NCBI RefSeq assembly: GCF_025351285.1
Contig: NZ_JANXWG010000021.1
Span: forward strand, 1 to 59,797
Origin: Novosphingobium sp.
Lineage (GTDB): Bacteria > Pseudomonadota > Alphaproteobacteria > Sphingomonadales > Sphingomonadaceae
Length of the DNA: 59,797 bases
Reading direction: 5' to 3'
Position numbers and translations under genes: made by a program
Notes under the pieces: model-generated
The model's input: only the letters and a program-made list of their open reading frames with translations
Database searches by the model: none
Told to the model about the DNA's origin: nothing
Shown here: one piece after another, positions 42,970 to 51,475 of the stretch
Layout of the letters: each line of letters starts with the position of its first letter
How positions within the stretch are numbered: position 1 is the first letter of the stretch

Positions 42970-43767
42970 ATGACGACCAGCCTTCCCGCCTTCACGACCA
43001 TCCAACTCACCCGCCGCGACCGGCTGTTGACGCTAACATTCAACCGGCCTGAAGCGATGAACGCCTTCAACCTGGCACAGCACGATGAACTGCCCGAAGC
43101 GCTGACTTTCGCGAGCGCAGACCCCCACTCGGACGTGCTGGTGCTGACCGGCGCGGGCCGCGCGTTCTCGGCCGGCGGCGACATCGCGCATATCGAACGC
43201 AACGCCGCCCATCCCGAATTGTTCGACCACGAAGCCCGCCAGGCCAAGCGCATCGTGTTCACCATGCTCGATATCGAAAAGCCGGTGGTGTGCCGGATGA
43301 ACGGTCACGCGATCGGGTTGGGTGCCACGCTGGCATTGCTGTGCGACGTGGTGTTCGCGGCAGAGGGCGCCAAGATCGGCGATCCGCACGTCGGGCTCGG
43401 CCTCGTTGCCGGCGATGGCGGCGCGTTGCTGTGGGCGGCGCGGATCGGGCTGGCCCGCGCGAAAGAGTACCTCCTGACCGGCGACCTCCTCACCGCCACC
43501 AAGGCCGCCGAGATCGGCCTGATCAACCACGCGCTCCCCGCGGCCGATCTCGACGCGGCGGTCGATGCGTTCTGCGACAAGCTGCTGGCCGGCGCGCAAC
43601 AGGCGCTGCGCTGGACCAAGTTGCTCACCAACATGGAGCTCAAACGCGCCGCCGCCGCGCTGATGGAGGCCGGCATCGCTTACGAATCGCTCTCGGTCCG
43701 CACCGCCGATCACCGCGAGGGCGTGGCCGCACTCAAGGAAAAGCGCGCGCCGAAGTTCGGCGGCTAA
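42970..43767 (+). CDS. Enoyl-CoA hydratase/isomerase-family protein
   Basis: 265 residues of the crotonase fold: FNRPEAMNAFNL, AFSAGGDIAHIE (oxyanion hole), HAIGLGATLALLCDVVFA and KEYLLTGDLLTATKA. In classical enoyl-CoA hydratase the first catalytic glutamate lies in GQPE; here that place is GDPHVG, with histidine. The second acid appears to be kept (KEYLLTG). This pattern is nearer to isomerases or other crotonase-fold enzymes than to true hydratases. It diverges from the flavoprotein gene and overlaps the convergent quinone oxidoreductase by 4 bp. Confidence 0.84.
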   Translation: MTTSLPAFTTIQLTRRDRLLTLTFNRPEAMNAFNLAQHDELPEALTFASADPHSDVLVLTGAGRAFSAGGDIAHIERNAAHPELFDHEARQAKRIVFTMLDIEKPVVCRMNGHAIGLGATLALLCDVVFAAEGAKIGDPHVGLGLVAGDGGALLWAARIGLARAKEYLLTGDLLTATKAAEIGLINHALPAADLDAAVDAFCDKLLAGAQQALRWTKLLTNMELKRAAAALMEAGIAYESLSVRTADHREGVAALKEKRAPKFGG

Positions 43768-44744
43768 GCGGTCATTTCCAGCACGATCCGACCAGCCGCG
43801 CGGCCGGCTTCCGCGTCGGCCATGGCTTCGGCGAACTGCTCCAGCGGGTAGCGTTTGGCGATCACCGGGCGGATTGCGCCCACCTCGGCCAGCTTGAACG
43901 ATTCGCGCATGTTGGCATCGGCTGCTGCGGGCTCGTTCACGCCATATTGGCGCAAGTCCACGCCGATCAGGCTGGCGCCCTTCAGCAGCGCGAGATTGGT
44001 GCGAAAGCTGGCGATGCCCCCGGTGAAACCGACCACCAGGTGCCGCCCGTTCCACGCCAGCGAACGGAACGCCGGCTCGGTCACCGCTCCGCCGACGGGG
44101 TCGAACACCACGTCCACCGGCTTGCCGTGGTTGGCCTCCTTGATCAATTCGCGCCAGTTGTCCGCGCGCGCATCGACGGCGGCATCGGCGCCATTGGCCA
44201 GTGCCATCGCGCGCTTGTCCGCGGACGAGGCCGAAGCGATCACCCGCGCGCCGATGTGGTGCCCAAGCTGCACCGCCGCAAGGCCGGTCGCCCCGCCCGC
44301 GCCGAGCACCAGCAGCGTCTCGCCGGGTTGCAAGTGCCCGCGCTCGATCAGTGCATAGCGCGCGGTATACGCGCTGACAGGGAACAGCGCGGCTTCGGCA
44401 AAGCTCAGCCCGGAGGGCGCGGGGCGGACGCTGCGCGCGGCCACCACGGCCACATCGGCGAACAACCCGCCCCAACTGCTCGCAACCACCGCCTGGCCAA
44501 TCTCCAGCCCGGTCACCCCGTCTCCAACCGCCTCGATCACGCCGGCACATTCGCTGCCGGGGATGAACGGCAGCGGCGGCTTGACCTGGTACTTGCCAGC
44601 CGCGGTCAGGACGTCGACGAACGAAACCCCCGCCGCGCGGATCGCGATGCGCACTTGCCCCGGCCCCGGCGCGCCGGGATCGTGCGGAACCAGCTGATAG
44701 CATTCGGGGCCGCCCAACTGGTCGGCGATGACTGCGCGGAACAT
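43764..44744 (-). CDS. Quinone oxidoreductase (MDR family)
   Basis: 326 residues. RAAGVSFVDVLTAAGKYQVK, PPLPFIPGSECAGVIEAVGD and the nucleotide-binding VLGAGGATGLAAVQLGHHIG are diagnostic of NADPH:quinone reductase-like enzymes, with no zinc ligands. It would reduce a quinone or an enone/enoyl-CoA. It is the last gene of the six-gene operon starting at 49908 (4 bp after the ACAD gene). Confidence 0.87.
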   Translation of the reverse strand: MFRAVIADQLGGPECYQLVPHDPGAPGPGQVRIAIRAAGVSFVDVLTAAGKYQVKPPLPFIPGSECAGVIEAVGDGVTGLEIGQAVVASSWGGLFADVAVVAARSVRPAPSGLSFAEAALFPVSAYTARYALIERGHLQPGETLLVLGAGGATGLAAVQLGHHIGARVIASASSADKRAMALANGADAAVDARADNWRELIKEANHGKPVDVVFDPVGGAVTEPAFRSLAWNGRHLVVGFTGGIASFRTNLALLKGASLIGVDLRQYGVNEPAAADANMRESFKLAEVGAIRPVIAKRYPLEQFAEAMADAEAGRAAGRIVLEMTA

Positions 44745-44748
44745 GGGC

Positions 44749-46035
44749 TCAAGCCTCCGGATAGCGCTCGCGGGCAGCCGCCAGCCGGGTCGGGATATGC
44801 TCGCTCGGGAACAGGCCGTCGACCGGTTTGGTGGCCTTCATCATTGTGCGCGCGATCTGGGCGCGGTGCACGTCGGTCGGCCCATCGGCGAATGCCAGCG
44901 CCGAAACGCCCGCCCAGAACGGGCCGAGGAAGGTCTCGTACGTGATGCCAAGGCTGCCGTGAAGCTGCACCGCGCGGCCGATGATATCCTGCATCACGCT
45001 CGCCATCGCCACTTTGCACATCGCGATGTGGTGCCGCGCTTTGCCGTGTGGTTCACGCCCGGCCTCGACCTCGTCGATCAGCCACGCCGTCTTGAGCACC
45101 AGCATGCGGAATTGTTCGAGCTGGATTTCTGAGTCCGCGATCAGACCTTGCACGAACTGGTGATCGCCCAGCTTGCGCCCGCGCGTGCGGCGGGAAACCG
45201 CGCGTTCGAGCATCATGTCGATCGCGCGCCGGCACCGCCCGACACTGCGCATCGCGTGGTGAATACGCCCGCCGCCAAGCCGCGCCTGCGCCACCTTGAA
45301 GCCCTCGCCGGCTCCGCCCAGCATCGCATCGGCGGGCACGCGGACGGCGTTGTAGCGGATATAGGCGTGGCTGCCCTCGTCGGGGCTTTCACCCACCGTG
45401 GCGACGTTCCGCAAGATTTCGATTCCGGGTGTGGCGGCATCCACGATGAACATGCTCATGCGGCTGTGCGGCGGGTTTTCGGGGTTGGTCACCGCCATCA
45501 CGATCAGGAACGCGGCGTGTTTGGCGTTCGAGGTGAACCACTTCTCGCCCTCGATCACCCATTCATTCCCGTCCATGCTTGCGCTGCACGTGAACTCGGT
45601 CGGATCAGCGCCGCCCTGCGGTTCGGTCATCGAGAAGGCCGAGACGATTTCGCCCGCCATCAGCGGCGCGAGGTAGCGCGACTTCTGCTCGGTCGTTCCG
45701 AACATCGCGAGGATTTCTGCGTTACCGGTATCGGGCGCGGCGGTGCCGAACACGGTGGGCGCCCACGACGATCGGCCGAGAATCTCGTTCATCAGCGCCA
45801 GCTTGACCTGGCCATAGCCCGGCCCGCCGAGATGCTCGCCCAGATGGCACGCCCACAGCCCTTGCGCCTTCACTTGCGCCTGCAACGGCTTGAGGTGCGC
45901 GCGCGATTTGGCGTGCTTCACATCGTAAGTAAGGCCCGGAAACAGCAGGTCCATCGTCTCGCATTCGTCGCGGACGAAAGTGTCCATCCAGTCGAGCTTG
46001 GCCTGAAAATCGGGCTCAACGCGGAAATCGATCAT
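44749..46035 (-). CDS. Acyl-CoA dehydrogenase, ACAD10/11 type
   Basis: 428 residues. SAFSMTEPQGGADPTEFTCS, EKWFTSNAKHAAF and especially the segment GGGRIHHAMRSVG and QLHGSLGITYETFLG match the ACAD domain of mammalian ACAD10/ACAD11. In those proteins this domain is fused to an APH-type kinase; here the kinase is the separate gene one base upstream. In the known pathway a 4-hydroxyacyl-CoA is phosphorylated and then the phosphate is eliminated, giving an enoyl-CoA. I infer a similar role here. Confidence 0.87.
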   Translation of the reverse strand: MIDFRVEPDFQAKLDWMDTFVRDECETMDLLFPGLTYDVKHAKSRAHLKPLQAQVKAQGLWACHLGEHLGGPGYGQVKLALMNEILGRSSWAPTVFGTAAPDTGNAEILAMFGTTEQKSRYLAPLMAGEIVSAFSMTEPQGGADPTEFTCSASMDGNEWVIEGEKWFTSNAKHAAFLIVMAVTNPENPPHSRMSMFIVDAATPGIEILRNVATVGESPDEGSHAYIRYNAVRVPADAMLGGAGEGFKVAQARLGGGRIHHAMRSVGRCRRAIDMMLERAVSRRTRGRKLGDHQFVQGLIADSEIQLEQFRMLVLKTAWLIDEVEAGREPHGKARHHIAMCKVAMASVMQDIIGRAVQLHGSLGITYETFLGPFWAGVSALAFADGPTDVHRAQIARTMMKATKPVDGLFPSEHIPTRLAAARERYPEA

Positions 46036-46036
46036 T

Positions 46037-47137
46037 TCACAGTCCTTTGGCTAATCTCTCCACAAACCGGGCATTGCGCGCGAACGCCGCATCGACAATC
46101 CGCGCGAAGAACTCGCCGGTCTTTGTCGGCAATATCCCCGCAGCAGCCTGCGCCACCTTGTATTCGAGCAGGCAGCCCGATTTGAACCCCGCCAGCACCA
46201 GGTAATAATCGAACTCGGCCGGATCGCGCCCCGTGCCCGCGCAATAATAGCGCGCCAGTTCCTGCCGGGTGGGGAAGTGATCGGGGTTGTTGAGGCCCGA
46301 GCCGCTGGTCACGTCGTCCCACCGTTCATCGCGCATGGCGCCGCAGAACCAGCCGAGATCGAGCATCGGATCGCCGATGGTGGACAATTCCCAGTCGATC
46401 ATGGCCGCCAGCCGCGCGGGCGGAGCGTAATGAAACATCATGTTGGGCGTGCCGACATCGCCGTGGATGATCCCGGCGTGGCGGGTCTCGCGCACGTTGC
46501 GGCGCAGCCAGCCTTCGACTTCGGTATATCCGGCAATGTCGCGCCCCGCGTAGGCGTAGCGCTGCTTGTAGCTCGCCAATTGCCCCGCCCAGCGATCGAC
46601 CTGGCGTTCGAGGAATCCCTCGGGCTTGCCGTAATCACCCAGCCCCACCGCGCGGTAATCGACGTTGGCCAGTGCCACCAAGCCGTCCACGATCGCGAAA
46701 GGGATGCCGTATGTGTAGGGCATCGCGTCGAACGGTGGCTCGTTGTGGATCGTCTCGTCGCGTAAGTTGGGCGCCCAGCCCTGGACCTTATCCATCACGT
46801 AGAATGGTGCGCCGATCACTGTCGGATCGTCGCATGAAGCGTGGCAAGTGGGATGCGGAACGTCCGAACCGCGCAACGCGGTCAGCACCCGCGCCTCGCG
46901 CAGCACTCCGTTTTCCGCGCCGGGCGGCGGGACGGCGGGCGGGCGGCGGAGAACCATGCTCGGCCCGCCGCGATCGCCCCCTGATCTTTGAAGCGTCAGC
47001 ACCACGTTCGAGGTGCCGCCGCTCAGCAGCGCGGTCCTTAGCGGCCCATCGCCGAGCTGCGGCACATGCGCGTCCAGCCACGTGGTCAGCCGCCCGACCG
47101 GGGCCAGCACGGCGAGATCGTGGACAATTTCGCTCAT
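46037..47137 (-). CDS. APH-type phosphotransferase (ACAD10/11 kinase-like)
   Basis: 366 residues of the aminoglycoside-phosphotransferase/choline-kinase fold. ATP-binding residues lie in LLSGGTSNVVLTL; the catalytic loop is HGDVGTPNMMF (His225, Asp227, Asn232), followed by AAMIDWELSTIGDPMLDLGW as the metal-binding segment. It is the family of the LvaA/ACAD10/11 kinases that phosphorylate 4-hydroxyacyl-CoA. It is one base from the ACAD gene and overlaps the upstream esterase gene by four bases. An antibiotic-resistance role is unlikely in this context. Confidence 0.85.
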   Translation of the reverse strand: MSEIVHDLAVLAPVGRLTTWLDAHVPQLGDGPLRTALLSGGTSNVVLTLQRSGGDRGGPSMVLRRPPAVPPPGAENGVLREARVLTALRGSDVPHPTCHASCDDPTVIGAPFYVMDKVQGWAPNLRDETIHNEPPFDAMPYTYGIPFAIVDGLVALANVDYRAVGLGDYGKPEGFLERQVDRWAGQLASYKQRYAYAGRDIAGYTEVEGWLRRNVRETRHAGIIHGDVGTPNMMFHYAPPARLAAMIDWELSTIGDPMLDLGWFCGAMRDERWDDVTSGSGLNNPDHFPTRQELARYYCAGTGRDPAEFDYYLVLAGFKSGCLLEYKVAQAAAGILPTKTGEFFARIVDAAFARNARFVERLAKGL

Positions 47138-48093
47138 GGCAATGCGTCGATGAGCGCCTTCGCCAACACCAGCACCCTTTCGAACTCGGCCACGGCGGAG
47201 GGTATCTGCGCGCGGTAGCTGGCAAAGCCGTGGATGGTGCCCTTCGCCTCGTGGAACGCGGTAGGGATGCCCGCCTCGATCAGCTTGGCGGCGTAAGCGC
47301 GGCCTTCATCGCGCAGCGGATCGAGCGCTGCGGTAACCACCAGCGCGGGCGGCAAACCGGCCATATCGGCGTGCAGCGGGGCGTAGCGCCAATGCGTCGG
47401 ATCGGCGGCGTAGTGCGTTTCATAGAGCGCCATGTTCGCGCTCTCCAGCCCGTAGCCATCGGCAAAAGCCAACCGCGAGGCGGTGCCTTTCGCGCGGCCG
47501 GTGCCGGGGTAGATCGGGAACTGAAACATGACCGGCACCGCGGCGGGCTTGTCGCGCAGCGCCAGCGCGGTCACGATCGCAAGGTTGCCACCCGCGCTGT
47601 CGCCGCACACGATCAGGCCGGTTGCCTCGCGGCCCAACGCCTCGGGGTTCGCCGCCACCCAGCGCGCGGCGGCTTCGGCATCGTCGGGCGCGGCGGGCCA
47701 CTTGTGCTCGGGCGCCAGCCGATATTCGACCGAGACCACCGGCAGATCGAGCCCGCGCGCGATCGACGCCGCCATGCCCGCATGCGTGGCGATCCCGCCG
47801 ACGATGAACCCGCCGCCGTGGTAGAACACCACCACCGGGCCGGGTCCACGATGCTCGCGCGGATCGAACAGCCGCAGCGCGATTTTGCCGCCATCAGAGA
47901 TATTGGCGGGATCGGGCATCGCCAGATCGCGCACCGTCGGCATATCGCCCACCGGCAGGTCCATTCCGGCCATCATTTCGGGCGGCAGCTTGCGGATCAT
48001 TGCCAGCACTTCGGCGGTCATCACCGGGCGCGGGTTGGCGGCAAGCGTGTCGAGGAACGCACGCACATCCGGCAGCACGAACGGATCGGTCAT
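47134..48093 (-). CDS. HSL-family alpha/beta hydrolase
   Basis: 319 residues with VVVFYHGGGFIVGG (HGGG oxyanion hole), CGDSAGGNLA (catalytic serine) and TIHGFASY (histidine). No signal peptide. It would hydrolyse an ester or open a lactone inside the cell; in this operon, release of a hydroxy acid for the downstream CoA ligase and kinase is a sensible guess. It is translationally coupled to both neighbours by ATGA overlaps. Confidence 0.87.
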   Translation of the reverse strand: MTDPFVLPDVRAFLDTLAANPRPVMTAEVLAMIRKLPPEMMAGMDLPVGDMPTVRDLAMPDPANISDGGKIALRLFDPREHRGPGPVVVFYHGGGFIVGGIATHAGMAASIARGLDLPVVSVEYRLAPEHKWPAAPDDAEAAARWVAANPEALGREATGLIVCGDSAGGNLAIVTALALRDKPAAVPVMFQFPIYPGTGRAKGTASRLAFADGYGLESANMALYETHYAADPTHWRYAPLHADMAGLPPALVVTAALDPLRDEGRAYAAKLIEAGIPTAFHEAKGTIHGFASYRAQIPSAVAEFERVLVLAKALIDALP

Positions 48094-49661
48094 CGGTCAG
48101 TTCCTTCAAGCAGAGCGAATTGGGCGCGCAAGGCGTGCTTTGCCAGCTTGCCCGAAGCCAGCCGGGGCAAATCATCGACGAACCGGTACAGCCGCGGCGC
48201 GGTGACCGGCGAGATGCGGGTTGCGCACCAGGCACGCAGGTCGGCTTCCAGCCCACTGCGGTCGGCGTCTGCGTGTTTGGGCTGGACGATCGCCAGGACC
48301 TGCTCGCCATAATCGGAATGCGGCACGCCGATCACCGCCACGTCGAGCACCGCCGGGTGGACGATCAGGCAATCCTCGACCGCTTGCGGGTAGATGTTGA
48401 CCCCACCCGAAATGATCATGAAGTCCTTGCGGTCGGTCAGGTAGAGGTAACCGCCTTCGTCCAGCCGCCCGATATCGCCCACGGTGAACCAGTTGACGTG
48501 TTCGGGATGCGTCGCCGCGCGGGTCTTGGCCGGATCGTTGAGATAGCGCACGAACCGCCCCGGCGGTGCCTCGAACCAGATCTGCCCGGCATCGCCCGCA
48601 GGCAGTTCCGCGCCTGCCTCATCGCAGATATGGATCGGGCCGAGCGATGACTTGCCCACCGATCCCGGCCGTTCGAGCCATTCCTGCGCGGTGATGAAAG
48701 TCGCACCAACGCCCTCGGTGCTGGCGTAGTATTCGTGGACGATCGGGCCGAGCCATTCGATCATCCGACGCTTGATCTCGACCGGACACGGCGCGGCGGC
48801 GTGGAGCACGAAGCGCAGCGATGACAGGTCGTATTTCGCGCGGGTTTCCTTGGGCAGCGCCAGCAGCCTTACGAACATGGTCGGCACGAACTGCGCGTGG
48901 TTGACCTTGTATCGCTCGATCGCCGCCAAGGTCGCCTCGGCATCGAACTTGGCGAGCGTGACAAATGTGCCGCCCAGCCGCTGCGTCAGCAGCATCGCGT
49001 TGAGCGGCGCGCCGTGGAACAGCGGGCCGGCGTTGAAGCTGACCAGCGGATCGAACGCCTCGTACAACCGGGTAGAGCCTTCGCTGGTGCCGATCCGGTC
49101 GATCGGGCCGGGCTCGAACGGCATCGCCACGCCCTTGGGCCGCCCGGTGGTCCCGCTCGAGTAGAGCATATGGAAGCCGGAAATCTCGTCGGCCACCGGC
49201 TCGGCGGGCTGCGCGGCCATGGCTTCGGTCAGGCTGATCGACCCAGGCAGCGGCGTGTCGTCGGCTGCAAACAGATGCGTCACGTCGGGAATCACCCCGC
49301 GATCGGCGGCCAGCGCATGCGGCGTTGGGCCGAGCGATCCCGCCACGAGCAGCGCCTTGGCGCGGCAGTCGTCGAGGATCCACGCCGCCTCGTCCGCCGA
49401 CAAGTGCGCCTGGAGCAGCACCGGCATCAGCCCCGATCGCTGCGCGCCCCAATAGACTTGCGCAAACAGCAGGCCGTTGCGCAGCATCACACCCAGCCGG
49501 TCGCCCGGCCTCAGCCCGGCGGCGCGCATCGCCTGGGCAAAGCGGTTGGAAGCGGCGTCGAGTTCGGCGTAGCTCAGCGTCTCGCCGGTATCGGCCACCA
49601 CCATCGCTGTGGCATCGGGCCGCGACGCAGCGTGATGGCAGGGGTGCAGGGGCCGATCCAT
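48090..49661 (-). CDS. Acyl-CoA synthetase (AMP-forming)
   Basis: 523 residues of the ANL family. YSSGTTGRPKGVAMP is the AMP-binding motif, EYYASTEGVG the A5-type motif, YLTDRKDFMIISGGVNIYPQ the hinge, and ASGKLAKHAL carries the catalytic lysine. It would activate a carboxylic acid to its CoA thioester with ATP. A strong GGAGGGGG site precedes the ATG at 49661. Preceded by the lipoyl-domain gene (16-bp gap) and followed by the esterase gene. Confidence 0.9.
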   Translation of the reverse strand: MDRPLHPCHHAASRPDATAMVVADTGETLSYAELDAASNRFAQAMRAAGLRPGDRLGVMLRNGLLFAQVYWGAQRSGLMPVLLQAHLSADEAAWILDDCRAKALLVAGSLGPTPHALAADRGVIPDVTHLFAADDTPLPGSISLTEAMAAQPAEPVADEISGFHMLYSSGTTGRPKGVAMPFEPGPIDRIGTSEGSTRLYEAFDPLVSFNAGPLFHGAPLNAMLLTQRLGGTFVTLAKFDAEATLAAIERYKVNHAQFVPTMFVRLLALPKETRAKYDLSSLRFVLHAAAPCPVEIKRRMIEWLGPIVHEYYASTEGVGATFITAQEWLERPGSVGKSSLGPIHICDEAGAELPAGDAGQIWFEAPPGRFVRYLNDPAKTRAATHPEHVNWFTVGDIGRLDEGGYLYLTDRKDFMIISGGVNIYPQAVEDCLIVHPAVLDVAVIGVPHSDYGEQVLAIVQPKHADADRSGLEADLRAWCATRISPVTAPRLYRFVDDLPRLASGKLAKHALRAQFALLEGTDR

Positions 49662-49677
49662 CAAGCCCCCTCCGTGA

Positions 49678-49908
49678 CTATTCGATGGTGCCGAGCACGG
49701 TGCCGACTTCGTATGTCTCACCCACGATCGACGCGATCCGCAGCATGCCCGATGCCGGCGCCTCGACCTCGTTGGTCGATTTGTCGGCCTCCAGCAGGAA
49801 CAGCGGATCGCCTTCATTGACTTGGGCGCCGTCCTCGACCAGCCATTCGGCGACGGCCGCTTCGGTCATCGAAAAGCCGATCTTCGGGAGCAGAATCTGG
49901 GTGGCCAC
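49678..49908 (-). CDS. Free-standing lipoyl-domain protein
   Basis: 76 residues, one biotinyl/lipoyl hairpin domain: LPKIGFSMTEAAVAEWLVED, then FLLEADKSTNEVEAPASG with the modified lysine in the DK pair (Lys43). DKS, not MKM, points to lipoylation rather than biotinylation. Lipoyl domains are normally part of E2 enzymes; here there is no catalytic or E1-binding part. A GTG start is preceded by AAGGACG. It begins the CoA ligase operon; a partnership with the E1 subunits at 37073-39090 is possible. Confidence 0.85.
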   Translation of the reverse strand: MATQILLPKIGFSMTEAAVAEWLVEDGAQVNEGDPLFLLEADKSTNEVEAPASGMLRIASIVGETYEVGTVLGTIE

Positions 49909-49996
49909 GGTACGTCCTTCGTGTTGGAAGCTGTTCGTCCCCGACCTGCCCCAGCGGCACCCGCCAAGTCAAAGGCCGCGCGGACCGCTGCGCACC

Positions 49997-51391
49997 CTAT
50001 CGCGGCGACGATGCCCCTGAACCGCGTGCCTCGGCCAGCTCACCCCCGCGATGCTCGGCCTGATCGCGGAAATGGGCCAGCACTCGCAGCTTGTTGGCAT
50101 GGATCGCCGCGCGCGCGAACGGCAGCCAGTAGTCGGTCGGCCCGATGTCGAGGCTATGCCGGGTCGCCAGCGTCAGCCGCGTGGTGCCGCTGGCGAGCGG
50201 CTCGATCGCAAAGCGCGCGTCGATCGTGCGAAAGTATCCGCTCACGTGCCGGGTTGCGATCGGCCCGAACGGGCTGAGTTCGGTCATCATCGGCGGATCG
50301 CTCAACACGATGAACGACAGCCGCCGGTTCGGCTCCCACACAGTCACGCGTTCGTAGGCGGTGCCGGTTGAAAACACACCCTCGCGCACCGCGCCCACGC
50401 CGGAGCCGCGGATCGTGCCCCGCATCGGATAAGCCAGACCCCAACCGAACGGAGCGGAGGGTGCCGAATGGATTGGTCCCATGTGCACCACCGAATCCCA
50501 TACGGCGGGCGCGGATGCGGCGATCTCGATCGATTCGCTTGTTTCGAATTCAGCGTGCGGTGGGGCCACAGCGTCGATCGCGAACAGGAACGGCAGCGCA
50601 ACCAGGCTCACCATGGTCGATTGCCGGTAGCGTCGTGCCGACGCCAGCGTCCGGCCGACCAGCGCGCCGACAATCGCCATCACCACGATGATCGGGGCCG
50701 CCATCAACAGGCAGACGAACCCTTCCAGCGCAAAGCCGATCAACCCCAGCGAGCCCAGCATTACCGCGTCGAGCGCGATCCTGATCGATCGGCGCACCCC
50801 GACGTCGCCATGGCAATTGGCGACATACGATGCGGCCATTCCCATTAACACCGGCGTTGCGACGAACAGGCCCAGACCGTAAGTGCCGAGCAAGACCGCG
50901 AACACCATCACCGCAACCACGCCAATCCCGGCGCCCGCGAGCATCCCCACCACGCTGCTATGCCAATCGACCCTCGCGGGCGTGCTCGCCGGCTCGGGCG
51001 TGGTTGCCGGAGCATCCGCGCGCACCGTCAGCCAGACAATCCCGAACAACTGTACAAAGGGGATCACCGCCAGCGCAGCCAGCAGGAAGCTCTCGTTCGT
51101 GGCCCGCGCGCGGCGGAAGGCGAGCGCGGCAAGCGCCCAGTCGCTCAGTAGCACCAGGCCGACAAGCGCGGCCATGGCCAGCGCGAAACCGGATTCGGGC
51201 AATTTCGAAAGAAGCGTCTCGAATGTTGCCCGCCATGCGGCGGCCCATGGAATGATGACGGTGGCCAGGCTCGCCGTGCGTGCAGTCAGCACGAGGTAGG
51301 CGAGCATGTGCTGGATCAGCACGAGCGCAAGGCTCGCGCCCAGATAGGGCCAACGGCCGATGCGGCCCGAGAATGCCAGAAGTGATGTCAC
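49997..51391 (-). CDS. Membrane protein: DUF805-like N-terminus with C-terminal SRPBCC domain
   Basis: 464 residues beginning at a GTG. The start FSGRIGRWPYLGASLALV is the DUF805 signature. About six to eight hydrophobic helices follow, to around residue 270. The C-terminal ~190 residues (ESIEIAASAPAVWDSVVHMG, GVFSTGTAYERVTVWEPNR, TRLTLATRHSLDIG) form a START/polyketide-cyclase-like SRPBCC lipid-binding domain. This combination of a membrane domain with a hydrophobic-ligand pocket is unusual; possible roles are sensing or handling of a lipophilic compound. I do not know its function. Confidence 0.75.
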   Translation of the reverse strand: MTSLLAFSGRIGRWPYLGASLALVLIQHMLAYLVLTARTASLATVIIPWAAAWRATFETLLSKLPESGFALAMAALVGLVLLSDWALAALAFRRARATNESFLLAALAVIPFVQLFGIVWLTVRADAPATTPEPASTPARVDWHSSVVGMLAGAGIGVVAVMVFAVLLGTYGLGLFVATPVLMGMAASYVANCHGDVGVRRSIRIALDAVMLGSLGLIGFALEGFVCLLMAAPIIVVMAIVGALVGRTLASARRYRQSTMVSLVALPFLFAIDAVAPPHAEFETSESIEIAASAPAVWDSVVHMGPIHSAPSAPFGWGLAYPMRGTIRGSGVGAVREGVFSTGTAYERVTVWEPNRRLSFIVLSDPPMMTELSPFGPIATRHVSGYFRTIDARFAIEPLASGTTRLTLATRHSLDIGPTDYWLPFARAAIHANKLRVLAHFRDQAEHRGGELAEARGSGASSPR

Positions 51392-51475
51392 TGCAAGCCC
51401 TTCGCCCCGGCGCGAGCGGTCAGGGGTAAGGACTGACCGCCGTGGCGGCTGTGGTGGACCGAAGCCGCGTGCGCT

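Noticed and set aside
41108..42973. 621-codon plus-strand frame opposite the KstD-like gene
   Set aside because: It runs through an inverted repeat and lacks any recognisable domain; the minus strand carries the FAD fold.
46037..47137. Aminoglycoside resistance gene
   Set aside because: The APH fold is present, but the gene is embedded in a CoA-ligase/ACAD operon and matches the ACAD10/11-type kinases.
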